Assembly: GCA_020632875.1 (NCBI GenBank)
Contig: JACKET010000004.1
Location: forward strand, 448,181-512,180
Origin: Alphaproteobacteria bacterium
GTDB lineage: Bacteria; Myxococcota_A; UBA796; GCA-2862545
Reading direction: 5' to 3'
DNA length: 64,000 bases
Shown: positions 8,536-16,713 of the stretch, in pieces
Numbering within the stretch: position 1 is the stretch's first letter
Layout: each line of letters begins with the position of its first letter
Position numbers and translations under genes: made by a program
Notes under the pieces: generated by a model
Database searches by the model: none
Seen by the model: only the letters and a program-made list of their open reading frames with translations
What the model was told of the DNA's origin: nothing

Positions 8536-9906
8536 ATGGCGTACAACACGCGAGGCAGCCGCCCCATCGTCGTGGACGGGATGTCGTTCCGCTGGCGCCG
8601 GCACGACGCCGAGGCCGAGCTCGTCGTGTGGCACGTGCTCGACGCGGGGGTGCTGACGGTCGCGTACCTCGACCCGCGGTTCGACCCCCTGCCCGGGTTC
8701 GTCGCGCGCGCGGTGCGCATGGCGTTCGCGCGGGGCTGGCGCACCGACGACCACCTCCGCATCGAGCTGTCGCCCGCCGATCTGCGCGAGGCCGACGGGT
8801 TCTCGAGCCGCTCCCGCACCATCGCGCTGCCCGGCGTCGAGAGCCTGCTCGAGCACGAGGCCGAGGTGCTCGAGGCGCCGGATCCCGAGGGCCTGTCGGC
8901 GGATGCGGTGCTGCAGGTGGTGTTCGCCCCCACCTTCGCACCCGCGTGCATCGCGACGCTCTGGGCCGAGCGCGATGCCGGATACGCCCACCTGGTGGGC
9001 GTGGTCGACGGCGACCGCACGGAGTGGCTCGTCGAGGCAGAAGCGGAGTGGATCCGCGACGCGATCGTGTCGGTCCGATCGGCCGAGGTGAAGGGCACCG
9101 GGCGCATCGTGCTCGACGGGATGCCCACCCGCGTGACGCTGCGCGACCCCGCGGGCACCTGGAGCGACACCGACAACGCGCCCGAGGAGGGCACGCCCGT
9201 GCGCGTGGCGACCCTCGCCGCGTGGCGCATCGCGATGGAGGCCTTCGGCGGCGTGGAGGACGCCCGCGACATCGTGGAGGCGCTGCACCCGTACGTGGCG
9301 CCGGGCGTGCTGCCCGTGCACCGCGACCCGGCGGCGCGCGTGCTCCGCCTGTACGGCGACTGGACGTGGCCGGCGCCCGGCGAGGCCCTCGTCGACGTGC
9401 TGCGCGCGTGCCGCGGGCCGTGGATCGTCGATGCGAGCCGGGCTGCGGCGCTGCCCGGTCTCACGCAGCACGCGGTGCGCCGCTACCTCGCCGAGCGCGA
9501 CGTGCCGCTGTTCTGGATCGCGAACGAGGCGCAGCAGGTGCGCTGGGAGCACTACGAAGACCGCCTCTCCGCGGAGGCGGCACGCACCCGCGCGACCCGC
9601 GACGCCGTGCGTGCCCTCGTGGCGCACCTCGACTCGCGCTGGCAGGGCGTGGCGTCCGAGGCGCTGCTGTCGCGGGATCCGTCCCGTGTGGAGGGGGCCG
9701 CGCACGAGGCCCGGCGCTGGCTCGACGCCGGGTGGGCGCCGAGCGAGGTCGGCCCCGCGGAGGGCTGGTGCTTCGCGGCAGGCGCGTGGGACTGGCGGGA
9801 GGCCCCGGCGGCGCCGGGCTTCGTGCTCGACGCGCGTCAGGCGTGGCTGCTGGCGCCCGACGGCGCCGTGCTGCACCGCCCGCTCACTTCCCGAAGGGGT
9901 TCTTGA
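8536..9906 (+). CDS. Hypothetical protein, 456 residues
   Basis: I do not recognise this protein. It is soluble-looking, with no signal peptide and no membrane segment, and is rich in Trp, Arg, Asp and Glu. Near residues 275-330 it has a module that reads like an STAS or DUF-type domain (VLRLYGDWTWPAPGEALVDV followed by WIVDASRAAALPGL): an effect-size strand, helix and Asp-containing strand. That similarity is impressionistic. The start at 8536 follows a 39-bp divergent spacer shared with the ATPase regulator. The 3' end overlaps the convergent zinc-ribbon gene by 23 bp. Codon use is as GC-rich as in the neighbours, so there is no sign of transfer. Confidence 0.6.
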   Translation: MAYNTRGSRPIVVDGMSFRWRRHDAEAELVVWHVLDAGVLTVAYLDPRFDPLPGFVARAVRMAFARGWRTDDHLRIELSPADLREADGFSSRSRTIALPGVESLLEHEAEVLEAPDPEGLSADAVLQVVFAPTFAPACIATLWAERDAGYAHLVGVVDGDRTEWLVEAEAEWIRDAIVSVRSAEVKGTGRIVLDGMPTRVTLRDPAGTWSDTDNAPEEGTPVRVATLAAWRIAMEAFGGVEDARDIVEALHPYVAPGVLPVHRDPAARVLRLYGDWTWPAPGEALVDVLRACRGPWIVDASRAAALPGLTQHAVRRYLAERDVPLFWIANEAQQVRWEHYEDRLSAEAARTRATRDAVRALVAHLDSRWQGVASEALLSRDPSRVEGAAHEARRWLDAGWAPSEVGPAEGWCFAAGAWDWREAPAAPGFVLDARQAWLLAPDGAVLHRPLTSRRGS

Positions 9907-10900
9907 GGTCCGAGGTCGAGACGTCGAGCGTGGTGGGGCGCGGCTTGGCGACGACCACGGGCTCGGGCGCCGGCTCGGGTTCCGGCGCGGGCGCGGGCGC
10001 CGCGACCGGCTCGGGAGCAGGAGCCGGGCGCGGACGCGGACGCACCACAGGGCGGGGTGGAGGCGCGGGCTCGGGCTCGGCGGCCACGGGATCCGGCTCC
10101 GGCTGGACCTCCGGCTCGGGCTCGGCCACGGGCGCGGGCGCCGGGGGCGTCGCCTTGCGGGTCTCCTCCACGTAGACGCGGGGCTGGACGGGCGCGACCG
10201 TGGCGCGCAGGTCGGGCTGCGACTCGACGGGAGCGCCCATGAAGAAGGCGTTCCCGATGACCGCCCCGCCTCCGCCGCACACGGCGCCGAGCACCGCCAT
10301 CACGGCCCACGTCCACACCGGCACGCCCGAGCTCTGCGGCGCGGGACGCCGGATCCCGACGGAGTCCTCCACGAGCCGCGCGGCCAGCGCCTTCGGGTCG
10401 GCGCGACGCCCGGGTGCCGCGACCTCGGGCGGGATGGTGGGCTCGTCGACGTCGAAGGTGTGCGCTCCGGACATCGAAGGCAGCATTCCGGGGAGCGCGC
10501 GGTGTCCGCCCGTGACGGGCGTGCGGTTCGGCGCTTCGGGGCTCGAGGGCTTCGCGGGCGCCAGCGGAGGTGGGACGGTCGGCGCGGTGGCCCGACGTGC
10601 ACCCGAGCCCAGCGCGTCGACCTCGGTGGCATCCCCTTCTTCCGGCCCCGGGTCCGTCGCGTTGTCGCGGTCCTCCCACAGCGTGATCATCGCCATGGCG
10701 TCGGGCGGGAGGGTCTTCTCGTACTCCTCTTCGGCATCGCTCACGGACATCGACACGACCTGGCTCACGTCCGGCGGCACCATCTCGGGCAGCGCGGCCT
10801 TGAAGACGTGCCCACAGCGCGGACAGGTCACGGTGCCGAGACCCTTGAGATGGGCCGGCACCTTGTACCTGGCTTCGCACGACGGGCACGAGATGAACAT
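9884..10900 (-). CDS. Zinc-ribbon membrane protein with Pro-rich stalk and conserved C-terminal peptide
   Basis: 338 residues. The N-terminus is an MJ0042-type zinc ribbon (C5-x2-C8 and C26-x2-C29, with CPRCGHVFK). An acidic, Pro-rich linker follows, then one membrane segment at about 193-222 (Gly-rich, AVCGGGGAVIG), a region of about 70 residues dominated by Pro-Glu-Ala repeats, and finally LDVSTSDLKNPFGK at 325-338. The topology would place the ribbon in the cytoplasm and the stalk and peptide outside. Zinc-ribbon/TM proteins of this type are widespread in Myxococcota and poorly understood. The gene is last in a minus-strand operon, 2 nt after the Asp-repeat lipoprotein gene. The kinase encoded first in the operon ends in almost the same peptide, which suggests a common partner or processing step. 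Confidence 0.85.
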   Translation of the reverse strand: MFISCPSCEARYKVPAHLKGLGTVTCPRCGHVFKAALPEMVPPDVSQVVSMSVSDAEEEYEKTLPPDAMAMITLWEDRDNATDPGPEEGDATEVDALGSGARRATAPTVPPPLAPAKPSSPEAPNRTPVTGGHRALPGMLPSMSGAHTFDVDEPTIPPEVAAPGRRADPKALAARLVEDSVGIRRPAPQSSGVPVWTWAVMAVLGAVCGGGGAVIGNAFFMGAPVESQPDLRATVAPVQPRVYVEETRKATPPAPAPVAEPEPEVQPEPDPVAAEPEPAPPPRPVVRPRPRPAPAPEPVAAPAPAPEPEPAPEPVVVAKPRPTTLDVSTSDLKNPFGK

Positions 10901-10902
10901 CG

Positions 10903-12429
10903 TCAGTTCTCGGGGAAGGCCGTCCAACCGGCGTAGAACGGCGTCGGGTCCTCGGGCTCGACGGCGCCGATGTAGCTCCCACCGGCCGGGTTGAACCAGC
11001 CGTCGGCCGGGGGCATGCGGGCCCCGGTCGTGAGCGGCGTGCCCGCCTGCGGCACCCAGCTCGGCGAGACGAGGTCGTAGGGATTGCCGAGCAGCGGAGC
11101 CATGCCGAACGCGTTCTCGTTGGCGGCATCCGCGAGCCAGGCCACCTCGTCGAACTCGTTGTCGTCGTCTCCGCTGACGTACGTGATGGAGACGTAGTCG
11201 CCGGTGTCGGGAGTGCTGGTGTCCCAGACGATCGAAGGCGCCGTGGTGTCCTCGACCTCGCCGTGCACGTCCGCGGTCGCGCCGTTGTTGAAGAACAGGC
11301 TGTTCTTGATCCACAGGTCGCCGTCGAGCGCGCGCTGGCTCGTCCGCGAATCGAGGTCGTAGGCGATCGACGGCGGGCTGCTCGAGTTCTCGTCGCGGAC
11401 GTCGACGCCGGACTTGCCGAAGCCCATGACCAGGAAGTTCGCGAGCTCGCCTTCGGTGTTCTCGCGCAGGCACATCCCGCGCTGGTTGCTGTCGCCGCCG
11501 CCCACCATCGTGACGTTGTAGAGCTGCGGATGCGACTGGAACACCGCCGTGAACTTCGAGTCGGCCTCGATCCCACGGTCGGGCAGCCCGCCCCCGTGAT
11601 CGACGGCATCCTGCTGGATGACGATGAACTGGCCGCGCCCGGTCCACCCCTCGTCCCAGTCGAGCGAGTCGTCGCCGGCGCGGGTGAGCACGATCTCGCG
11701 CAGATCGACCGTGCCGCCGAACACCTCGATGCCGTCGTCGAGCGTGTAGTGCACCTGCACCTTCTCGATGAGCGTGTCGGTGCCGCAGGCCGCCAGGGTC
11801 AGGCCGTTCAGCTCGTTCCCGGTGCCGATCGAGTACCCGGCGAACTCGATGCGGACGTAGCGGAGCGTGCCGCAGTTGTGCGCGGGGTCGCCGCCGCCGT
11901 ACTCGCCCTGGATGTTGGTCGACTCGATGCCTTCGAGCTGCCGCGTGCCCACGTTGGTCGGCGCGCTGCCGAGCAGCGCGACGCCGCCCCAGTCGCCCGG
12001 ACCGCGGCTGCCGGCGGGCTGGTTGCTCGTGAACACGATGGGGTTGTTGGCGGTCGCGGTGGCGAGCAGGCGCCCGTTCTTCGTGACGATCAGCGCGGAG
12101 CCGAAGGCGCCTTCGATCTTCGTGCCCGCCTGGATCGTGAGCGTGGCCTCGACGAACACGAGGTCGTCGAGGATGTAGAGCTTGTCGGCGGTCCACGTGG
12201 TCGCCGCCGAGATCGTCCCGGAGACGTGCACGACATTCGCATCGGTGTCGGTGTCGGCGTCGGCGTCGGTGTCGGCATCCGCGTCGGTGTCCGCGTCGGC
12301 GTCGGTATCCGCGTCGGCGTCGGTGTCCGCATCGGTGTCGGTGTCGGTGTCGGCCTCGCCATTGGTGTCGTACGCGTCCTTCCAGGGACCGAGACAACCG
12401 ACGAGGAACAAGAGGGGCAGAGTGCGCAT
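10903..12429 (-). CDS. Lipoprotein with Thr-Asp/Ala-Asp repeat linker and parallel beta-helix-like body
   Basis: 508 residues. The signal peptide ends in LVGC (Cys12). After a short spacer comes about 38 residues of alternating Asp with Thr or Ala, a flexible acidic linker of the kind common in myxobacterial surface lipoproteins. The remaining 440 residues read as a right-handed beta-helix: regular Gly/Asn turns, recurring segments such as GDWGGVALLG, LRYVRIEFAG and KVQVHYTLDDGIEVFGG. Proteins like this often resemble T9SS or carbohydrate-binding surface proteins, but no catalytic motif is visible. The start is fixed by the signal peptide and by the 8-nt gap to the upstream TPR gene. It is part of the four-gene kinase operon, so it may be the surface component of that module. 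Confidence 0.8.
   Translation of the reverse strand: MRTLPLLFLVGCLGPWKDAYDTNGEADTDTDTDADTDADADTDADADTDADADTDADADTDTDANVVHVSGTISAATTWTADKLYILDDLVFVEATLTIQAGTKIEGAFGSALIVTKNGRLLATATANNPIVFTSNQPAGSRGPGDWGGVALLGSAPTNVGTRQLEGIESTNIQGEYGGGDPAHNCGTLRYVRIEFAGYSIGTGNELNGLTLAACGTDTLIEKVQVHYTLDDGIEVFGGTVDLREIVLTRAGDDSLDWDEGWTGRGQFIVIQQDAVDHGGGLPDRGIEADSKFTAVFQSHPQLYNVTMVGGGDSNQRGMCLRENTEGELANFLVMGFGKSGVDVRDENSSSPPSIAYDLDSRTSQRALDGDLWIKNSLFFNNGATADVHGEVEDTTAPSIVWDTSTPDTGDYVSITYVSGDDDNEFDEVAWLADAANENAFGMAPLLGNPYDLVSPSWVPQAGTPLTTGARMPPADGWFNPAGGSYIGAVEPEDPTPFYAGWTAFPEN
12241..12354 (-). repeat. In-frame minisatellite encoding the Asp-rich linker
   Basis: Tandem array with an 18-bp main period (six codons, D-A-D-A-D-T on the minus strand), built from GTC, GCG and ATC-type triplets with few third-base differences. 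It lies within the lipoprotein gene and would tolerate gain or loss of whole units without a frameshift. It is not a CRISPR array, because it has no unique spacers. Confidence 0.8.
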
Positions 12430-12437
12430 CCGATCTC

Positions 12438-13148
12438 CTAGAAGCGCCAGGACGCGCGCACGTGCGCGTCGGAGGGAGTGACGGCGAGGCTCACGGTCGT
12501 GATCTCGCGCTTGGCGGGGAGGGCGACACCGACCGCAGCGAGCCCGAGGCCCGCGACGGTGAGGCCGAGCGAGACGTTGTTCAGCGTCTTCGGCCCGGAG
12601 TACAGATCGCGGTTCCCCGCGTCGATGGCCGCCTGGCCCTCGGTGTACGACCAGGCCGCGAGGCTCCCGAACACGACCGAGGTGCCGATCCCGCCGCCGA
12701 GCAGGGCCCACTTCGCGGGATTGCCCACGGTGCGGGTGGTCTGCACGGGCTGCGGGGCGGGCGTGGGGGTCGGCGTGGGCACAGGTGCCGGTGCCGTCGC
12801 CACCCGCTGCTTGTCGAGCCGCTCTTCGAGCGTGCGGACGCGGCGGTCGAGCTTGGCGGCCTCGTCGGCCTCGGCGTAGATCCGGTACTTGTTGAGCGTC
12901 TTGATGGCGGCTTCGAGGTCGCCTTTCCGCTCCTGGGCGTTCGCGATGTTGAACAGCAGGGCGTGCTGCCGCGACAGGGCGTAGGACTCTTCGAAGGCCA
13001 CGATCGCCTCGTCGTACAGCGCCTCTTCGTACAGCCGCACGCCGTTCTCGTAGAGGCGCTTCGCCTCCTCGAGCTGCTCGTCGGCGGGAGCGGGCGCCGG
13101 TGCGGGTGTGTCCTGGGCCAGGGCGAGGCTGGCGATCATCCAGATCAT
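12438..13148 (-). CDS. Exported TPR protein with C-terminal membrane-associated domain
   Basis: 236 residues. A short signal peptide (MIWMIASLALAQ) lacks any charged residue. After a Pro-Ala linker come TPR-type helices at about residues 25-100 (ENGVRLYEEALYDEAIVAFE and a second unit containing NIANAQERKGDLEAAI). A coiled segment and a Pro-Thr linker follow, then a Gly-rich hydrophobic region (WALLGGGIGTSVVFGSLAAW, and later LGLTVAGLGLAAVGVALP) that could be two membrane segments. Proteins of this type are common in Myxococcota and probably scaffold periplasmic or envelope complexes. The gene lies 13 nt after the kinase gene and 8 nt before the lipoprotein gene, so it belongs to the same transcript. 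Confidence 0.8.
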   Translation of the reverse strand: MIWMIASLALAQDTPAPAPAPADEQLEEAKRLYENGVRLYEEALYDEAIVAFEESYALSRQHALLFNIANAQERKGDLEAAIKTLNKYRIYAEADEAAKLDRRVRTLEERLDKQRVATAPAPVPTPTPTPAPQPVQTTRTVGNPAKWALLGGGIGTSVVFGSLAAWSYTEGQAAIDAGNRDLYSGPKTLNNVSLGLTVAGLGLAAVGVALPAKREITTVSLAVTPSDAHVRASWRF

Positions 13149-13161
13149 CGTGTCTCCGATG

Positions 13162-14598
13162 TCACTTCGCGAAGGGGTTCTTCAGGTCGCTCCCGCGGAC
13201 GTCGAGGCCCGTGGGAGCGGGCGCCGGAGCGGGCTGCGGGGCAGCCACGGGCTCGGGCGCGGGGGCCGGCTCGGGAGCCGGGGCGGGCGCGGGTCGCGGC
13301 GCGGGCTCCGGGCGGGGCCGCGGCTTCGCGACCGGCTCGGGAGCGGCGACCGGCTCAGGCGCGGCGACCGGCTCGGGCTCGACCGGCTCCGGCGCGGCGA
13401 CCGGCTCCGGCTCGACCGGCTCCGGCTCGGCGACGGGCGCCGGCACGGGGACGGGCTGTGCGGCCTGGCGCGCCTCGGGGACCGGCATCTCCGGGAGCGA
13501 CGGGGTGCCTGGCACGAACGAGGCCGTCTCGGTGCCCGTCTGCGAGGCCTGCACCGCGCGGAGGCCCTGGGTCACGACGTATCCGAAGACCACGGCGAAC
13601 AGGGCCGCCGCACCGAGCATCGCGAGCTGGTTCCAGTTGCGGCGCGGGCCTCCGGTGTCTTCGGCGACGACGGTCTGGCCGTCGACGAGCCGCAGGGACA
13701 TCGTGTGCGCGATGCCCGGATCGAGCAGCGCGGCCTCGCACATCTTCAGCGCCCGCATGAGCTCGTCGATCGAGGCGAACCGATCTTCGCGCTGCTTCTC
13801 GAGGCAGCGGCGGACGGTCCACTCGAGCATCTCGGGCACCTCGAGGTTCGGCGCCGACAGCGAGAACGGCGGCACGGGCTCGGTGAGGTGCGCCATCAGG
13901 GTGGCGGCGGTCTGGGAGCTCGAGAACGGCGGGCGGCCCGCGATGCCCTGGTAGAGCAGCACGCCGATCGCGTAGATGTCGCAGCGCTGATCGAGGGGCT
14001 TCCCGCGGATCTGCTCGGGCGACATGTAGAGCGGCGTGCCGAGCAGGATGCCGTCGCCGGTCATGCTCACCGCGTCACCCACCTCCTTCACGAGCCCGAA
14101 GTCGACGACCTTCACGTGATCCGAGCCGTCGGGCCGGCGCGTCACGAGCAGGTTGGCGGGCTTGAGGTCGCGGTGGATGAGGCCGCGGTCGTGCGCTTCG
14201 GCGAGGCTCTCGCAGACCTGCCGGGCGATGCGGACGATGCGGAGCGGCGACATCGGCTCGGTGCGCATCACGTCGCGCAGCGTGACCCCGTCGATGTACT
14301 CCATCACGAGGTACGGGCGGCCGGCCCAGATGCCGTAGTCGAACACGATGACGGTGTTCGGGTGCTTGAGCCGCGACAGGGTGGACGCCTCGCGGAGGAA
14401 GCGCGCCGCGTGATCGTCTTCGGTGTCTTCGCGCATGGTGCGCGCATCGAGATCGAGCAGCTTCACGGCCACGACGCGGTTCAGCTTGATCTGACGGGCC
14501 TTGTAGACCATGCCCATCGATCCACGGGCGATCCGATCGAGGATCTCGTAGCGACCATCGATGATCTGTCCGGGCTCGTGGCTGTTGACCGCTTGCAT
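13162..14598 (-). CDS. Transmembrane Ser/Thr protein kinase (PknB type) with Pro-rich stalk
   Basis: 478 residues. A complete Hanks-type kinase domain fills residues 16-280: Gly loop RGSMGMVYKA (25-34), Lys46 in AVKLL, catalytic HRDLKPANL (His142, Asp144), DFG at 166-168 and the SPE segment at 193-195, so it should be active. One membrane helix lies at about 324-345. The outer part is an extended Pro-Glu-Ala repeat of about 95 residues, with units like PEPVAAPEPV, and it ends in LDVRGSDLKNPFAK (465-478). There is no PASTA or other recognisable sensor domain. The same terminal peptide ends the zinc-ribbon protein at the end of this operon. The kinase is the first gene. A 154-nt spacer with strong palindromes separates it from the divergent response-regulator gene. 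Confidence 0.9.
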   Translation of the reverse strand: MQAVNSHEPGQIIDGRYEILDRIARGSMGMVYKARQIKLNRVVAVKLLDLDARTMREDTEDDHAARFLREASTLSRLKHPNTVIVFDYGIWAGRPYLVMEYIDGVTLRDVMRTEPMSPLRIVRIARQVCESLAEAHDRGLIHRDLKPANLLVTRRPDGSDHVKVVDFGLVKEVGDAVSMTGDGILLGTPLYMSPEQIRGKPLDQRCDIYAIGVLLYQGIAGRPPFSSSQTAATLMAHLTEPVPPFSLSAPNLEVPEMLEWTVRRCLEKQREDRFASIDELMRALKMCEAALLDPGIAHTMSLRLVDGQTVVAEDTGGPRRNWNQLAMLGAAALFAVVFGYVVTQGLRAVQASQTGTETASFVPGTPSLPEMPVPEARQAAQPVPVPAPVAEPEPVEPEPVAAPEPVEPEPVAAPEPVAAPEPVAKPRPRPEPAPRPAPAPAPEPAPAPEPVAAPQPAPAPAPTGLDVRGSDLKNPFAK

Positions 14599-14682
14599 CA
14601 GGCCTCGACCATACGGGGATCCCCATGTCGGTTCGGTCTGAGGTCGATGGCAGGGTGAATACGTGAATGTGGCAGCTCCATG

Positions 14683-14699
14683 ACAATTTCGTCAATTGT
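14683..14699. promoter_or_regulatory. Perfect inverted repeat ACAATT-n5-AATTGT in a divergent promoter
   Basis: Six-base arms around TCGTC, in an AT-rich island inside a GC-rich genome. It lies between the Ser/Thr kinase operon and the response-regulator gene. Its arm spacing suits a dimeric transcription factor. The adjacent response regulator is a natural candidate for autoregulation, but PhoB-type proteins usually bind direct repeats, so another factor is possible. Confidence 0.45.
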
Positions 14700-14702
14700 T
14701 CC

Positions 14703-14718
14703 GTTTCGAACACGAAAC
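14703..14718. promoter_or_regulatory. Perfect inverted repeat GTTTCG-aaca-CGAAAC
   Basis: A second perfect palindrome, starting 4 nt after the ACAATT dyad and 35 nt upstream of the response-regulator start codon. Two adjacent dyads with unrelated arms suggest two regulators, or one operator plus an mRNA hairpin. Confidence 0.45.
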
Positions 14719-14752
14719 CGCGTGGAAACACCCCTGAGATAGTGTCCGCCGT

Positions 14753-15442
14753 ATGGCAAACCTGCTCCTGGTGGACGACGAGCGCGACCTGCTCACGCCC
14801 CTCGTCTACGCCCTCGAACGCGAGGGCCACGAATGCACGCTCTGCGAGACCGGCGAAGACGCGCTCGACGCCCTCGGCGAGGAGCGGTGGGATCTCGTCG
14901 TCCTCGACCTGATGCTGCCCGACATCTCGGGTGCCGAGATCTGTCGCCGCATCCGCAGCACCCCGCGCACCCGGATGCTCCCGGTGATCATCGTGAGCGC
15001 GCGGGGTGACGAATTCGATCGCGTGGTGGGCTTCGAGCTCGGCGCCGACGACTACGTCACCAAGCCGTTCAGCCTGCGCGAGCTGTCGCTCCGCATCACG
15101 GCGCTGCTGCGGCGTGGGGGCGGCGCGCCGAGCGCCGAGGTCCTGGACTGCGAGGAGATCGAGCTCGACCTCGAGGCCCACGTGTGTCGCGTCGCGGGCC
15201 TCGTGATGCCGCTGACGGCGCTCGAGATCCGCCTGCTCGAGGCGTTCATGCGCCACCCGGGCCGCGCCCAGACGCGGGGCGAGCTGCGCGACAGCGCGTG
15301 GGGCAACGCGTACCGCATCGGCGAGCGCGCGGTCGACACGAACGTGAAGCGGCTGCGCCAGAAGCTCGGTGATGCCGGCCGGTTCATCGAGACCGTCCGC
15401 GGCGTCGGCTATAGATGGGGCTCGGGCAAGCAGAGCACGTGA
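14753..15442 (+). CDS. OmpR/PhoB-family response regulator
   Basis: 229 residues. The receiver domain (1-118) has the acidic pair Asp8/Asp9, phospho-acceptor Asp52 in VLDLMLPD, Ser82 and Lys104 in YVTKPF. A winged-helix DNA-binding domain follows (about 135-227, with LTALEIRLLEAFMRHPGR, the recognition part AVDTNVKRLRQKLG and the wing VRGVGYRWG). All signature residues are intact. It should be phosphorylated by the histidine kinase encoded directly downstream, whose start overlaps its stop, and act as an activator or repressor. No convincing Shine-Dalgarno precedes the start, but the Met is placed exactly at the conserved first strand. Two palindromes lie upstream. Confidence 0.95.
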   Translation: MANLLLVDDERDLLTPLVYALEREGHECTLCETGEDALDALGEERWDLVVLDLMLPDISGAEICRRIRSTPRTRMLPVIIVSARGDEFDRVVGFELGADDYVTKPFSLRELSLRITALLRRGGGAPSAEVLDCEEIELDLEAHVCRVAGLVMPLTALEIRLLEAFMRHPGRAQTRGELRDSAWGNAYRIGERAVDTNVKRLRQKLGDAGRFIETVRGVGYRWGSGKQST

Positions 15443-16713
15443 ACCGGTCCTCCATCGCGCCGCGCTTCGGAACGAGCCTCGTCGTCGGCATCTTGGTCGC
15501 GGAGGTCCTGCTCGTCCAGCCCGTGGCGTACTGGGGGCCCGCGCTGGTGGCGCACGCGGAGCGGTTCGACGCCTTCGTCGACCTGTTGCGCGCGGCGTCG
15601 TGGATCGGGACCGTGGCGCTCACCGGGCTCGGCTTCTGGATGGGCTCGTACGTCGCAGGGCCCGAGGCGCCCGCGCCGGTCCCCCCGAAGCAGCGATGGC
15701 TCTGGCTGATGCTCGACACGTTCAGCGAGGGCGTCGTCGCGTTCGACCACGAGGGGCGCGTGGCCTTCGCGAACCAGGCGGCGCTGCGGCTGCTGCAGCG
15801 GCGGGCCCTGCCCGACGGCACCCCGATGGCGGCCTTCGCGGACGTGCCCCGGCTGCGCACGACCGTCGCGCGGGCCCTGCTCGACGGGCGCCTCGAGACG
15901 GTGGAGCTGCGGACCCCCGGGCCCCCGCGCCGCACGCTGCTCGCCCGGGCCGCGCCGTGTGACGACGGCGCCATGTTGCTGATGATGGACGTGACCGACG
16001 AGCGGGCGGCGGTCGAGGCCCGCGAGGCGTTCCTCTCCGACGCGGCCCACGAGCTGCGCACGCCGGTCGCGGGCATCGCGATGGGTATCGAAGCGCTCGC
16101 GATGGGCGCGCTCGACGACCGCGCCACGACCGAGGCGCTGCTGTCGGGCATCGAGCGCCAGTCCGGTCGCCTCCAGGCGCTGCTCGACGACCTCCTCTCG
16201 CTCGCGCGGCTCGAGAGCGGTGCCGCGCCGCTCGACATGGAGCCCGTGCACGTGGAGTCGACCGCGCAGATCGTGGTCGAGGGCATGGAGCAGCGCGACC
16301 GCGTCAGCTTCGAGGGCCCCGGCGACGTGTGGATCGACGCCGACGCGCTCGCGTGCGACCAGATCCTCACGAACCTCGTGACGAACGCCCTCCGCTACAC
16401 CGACGGGCCCGTCCGCATCGCGTGGGGGAACAGCCTGAAGGGCGTGCGCATCGAGGTGGCCGACGAAGGGCCCGGCCTCCCCGACGAGCAGAAGGAGAAG
16501 GTCTTCGAGCGGTTCCACCGCGTCGACAAGGGCCGCTCGTCGAAGGTGGGTGGGACGGGCCTCGGCCTCGCCATCGTCCGCGAGCTGGTCGAGCGCTGTG
16601 GCGGGCGGGTGTGGGTCGAGGACAACGCGCCTTCGGGGTGCCGGTTCGTGGTCGAGATGAACCCGGCAGCGGAGCCGTCCGGGCCGCGCGAAGAGCACGC
16701 GGCGAGCGTCTGA
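15439..16713 (+). CDS. PhoR-like sensor histidine kinase
   Basis: About 424 residues from a GTG that overlaps the preceding stop (GTGA). An ATG at 15415 in the same frame is an alternative. Two N-terminal membrane helices with a short loop precede a PAS domain (from LDTFSEGVVAFDHEGRVAFA). The dimerisation/His domain carries FLSDAAHELRTP, with the phosphorylated His, and the ATPase domain has the N box (NLVTNALRYT), G1 (VADEGPGLP), F box (FERFHRVDKG) and G2 (GGTGLGLAI). It is a complete membrane kinase whose input is probably sensed through the short extracytoplasmic loop or the PAS domain. It pairs with the upstream regulator, and the downstream gene begins on its stop codon (TGATG). Confidence 0.9.
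   Translation: MNRSSIAPRFGTSLVVGILVAEVLLVQPVAYWGPALVAHAERFDAFVDLLRAASWIGTVALTGLGFWMGSYVAGPEAPAPVPPKQRWLWLMLDTFSEGVVAFDHEGRVAFANQAALRLLQRRALPDGTPMAAFADVPRLRTTVARALLDGRLETVELRTPGPPRRTLLARAAPCDDGAMLLMMDVTDERAAVEAREAFLSDAAHELRTPVAGIAMGIEALAMGALDDRATTEALLSGIERQSGRLQALLDDLLSLARLESGAAPLDMEPVHVESTAQIVVEGMEQRDRVSFEGPGDVWIDADALACDQILTNLVTNALRYTDGPVRIAWGNSLKGVRIEVADEGPGLPDEQKEKVFERFHRVDKGRSSKVGGTGLGLAIVRELVERCGGRVWVEDNAPSGCRFVVEMNPAAEPSGPREEHAASV

Noticed and set aside
8506..9876. Open frame opposite the 456-residue hypothetical gene, of equal length
   Set aside because: The product is Arg/His/Ala-rich, without hydrophobic core or domains, while the plus-strand product has balanced composition and sensible spacing to its neighbours.
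12241..12354. CRISPR-like array
   Set aside because: Units are directly adjacent and in frame inside a lipoprotein gene; there are no unique spacers and no cas gene.
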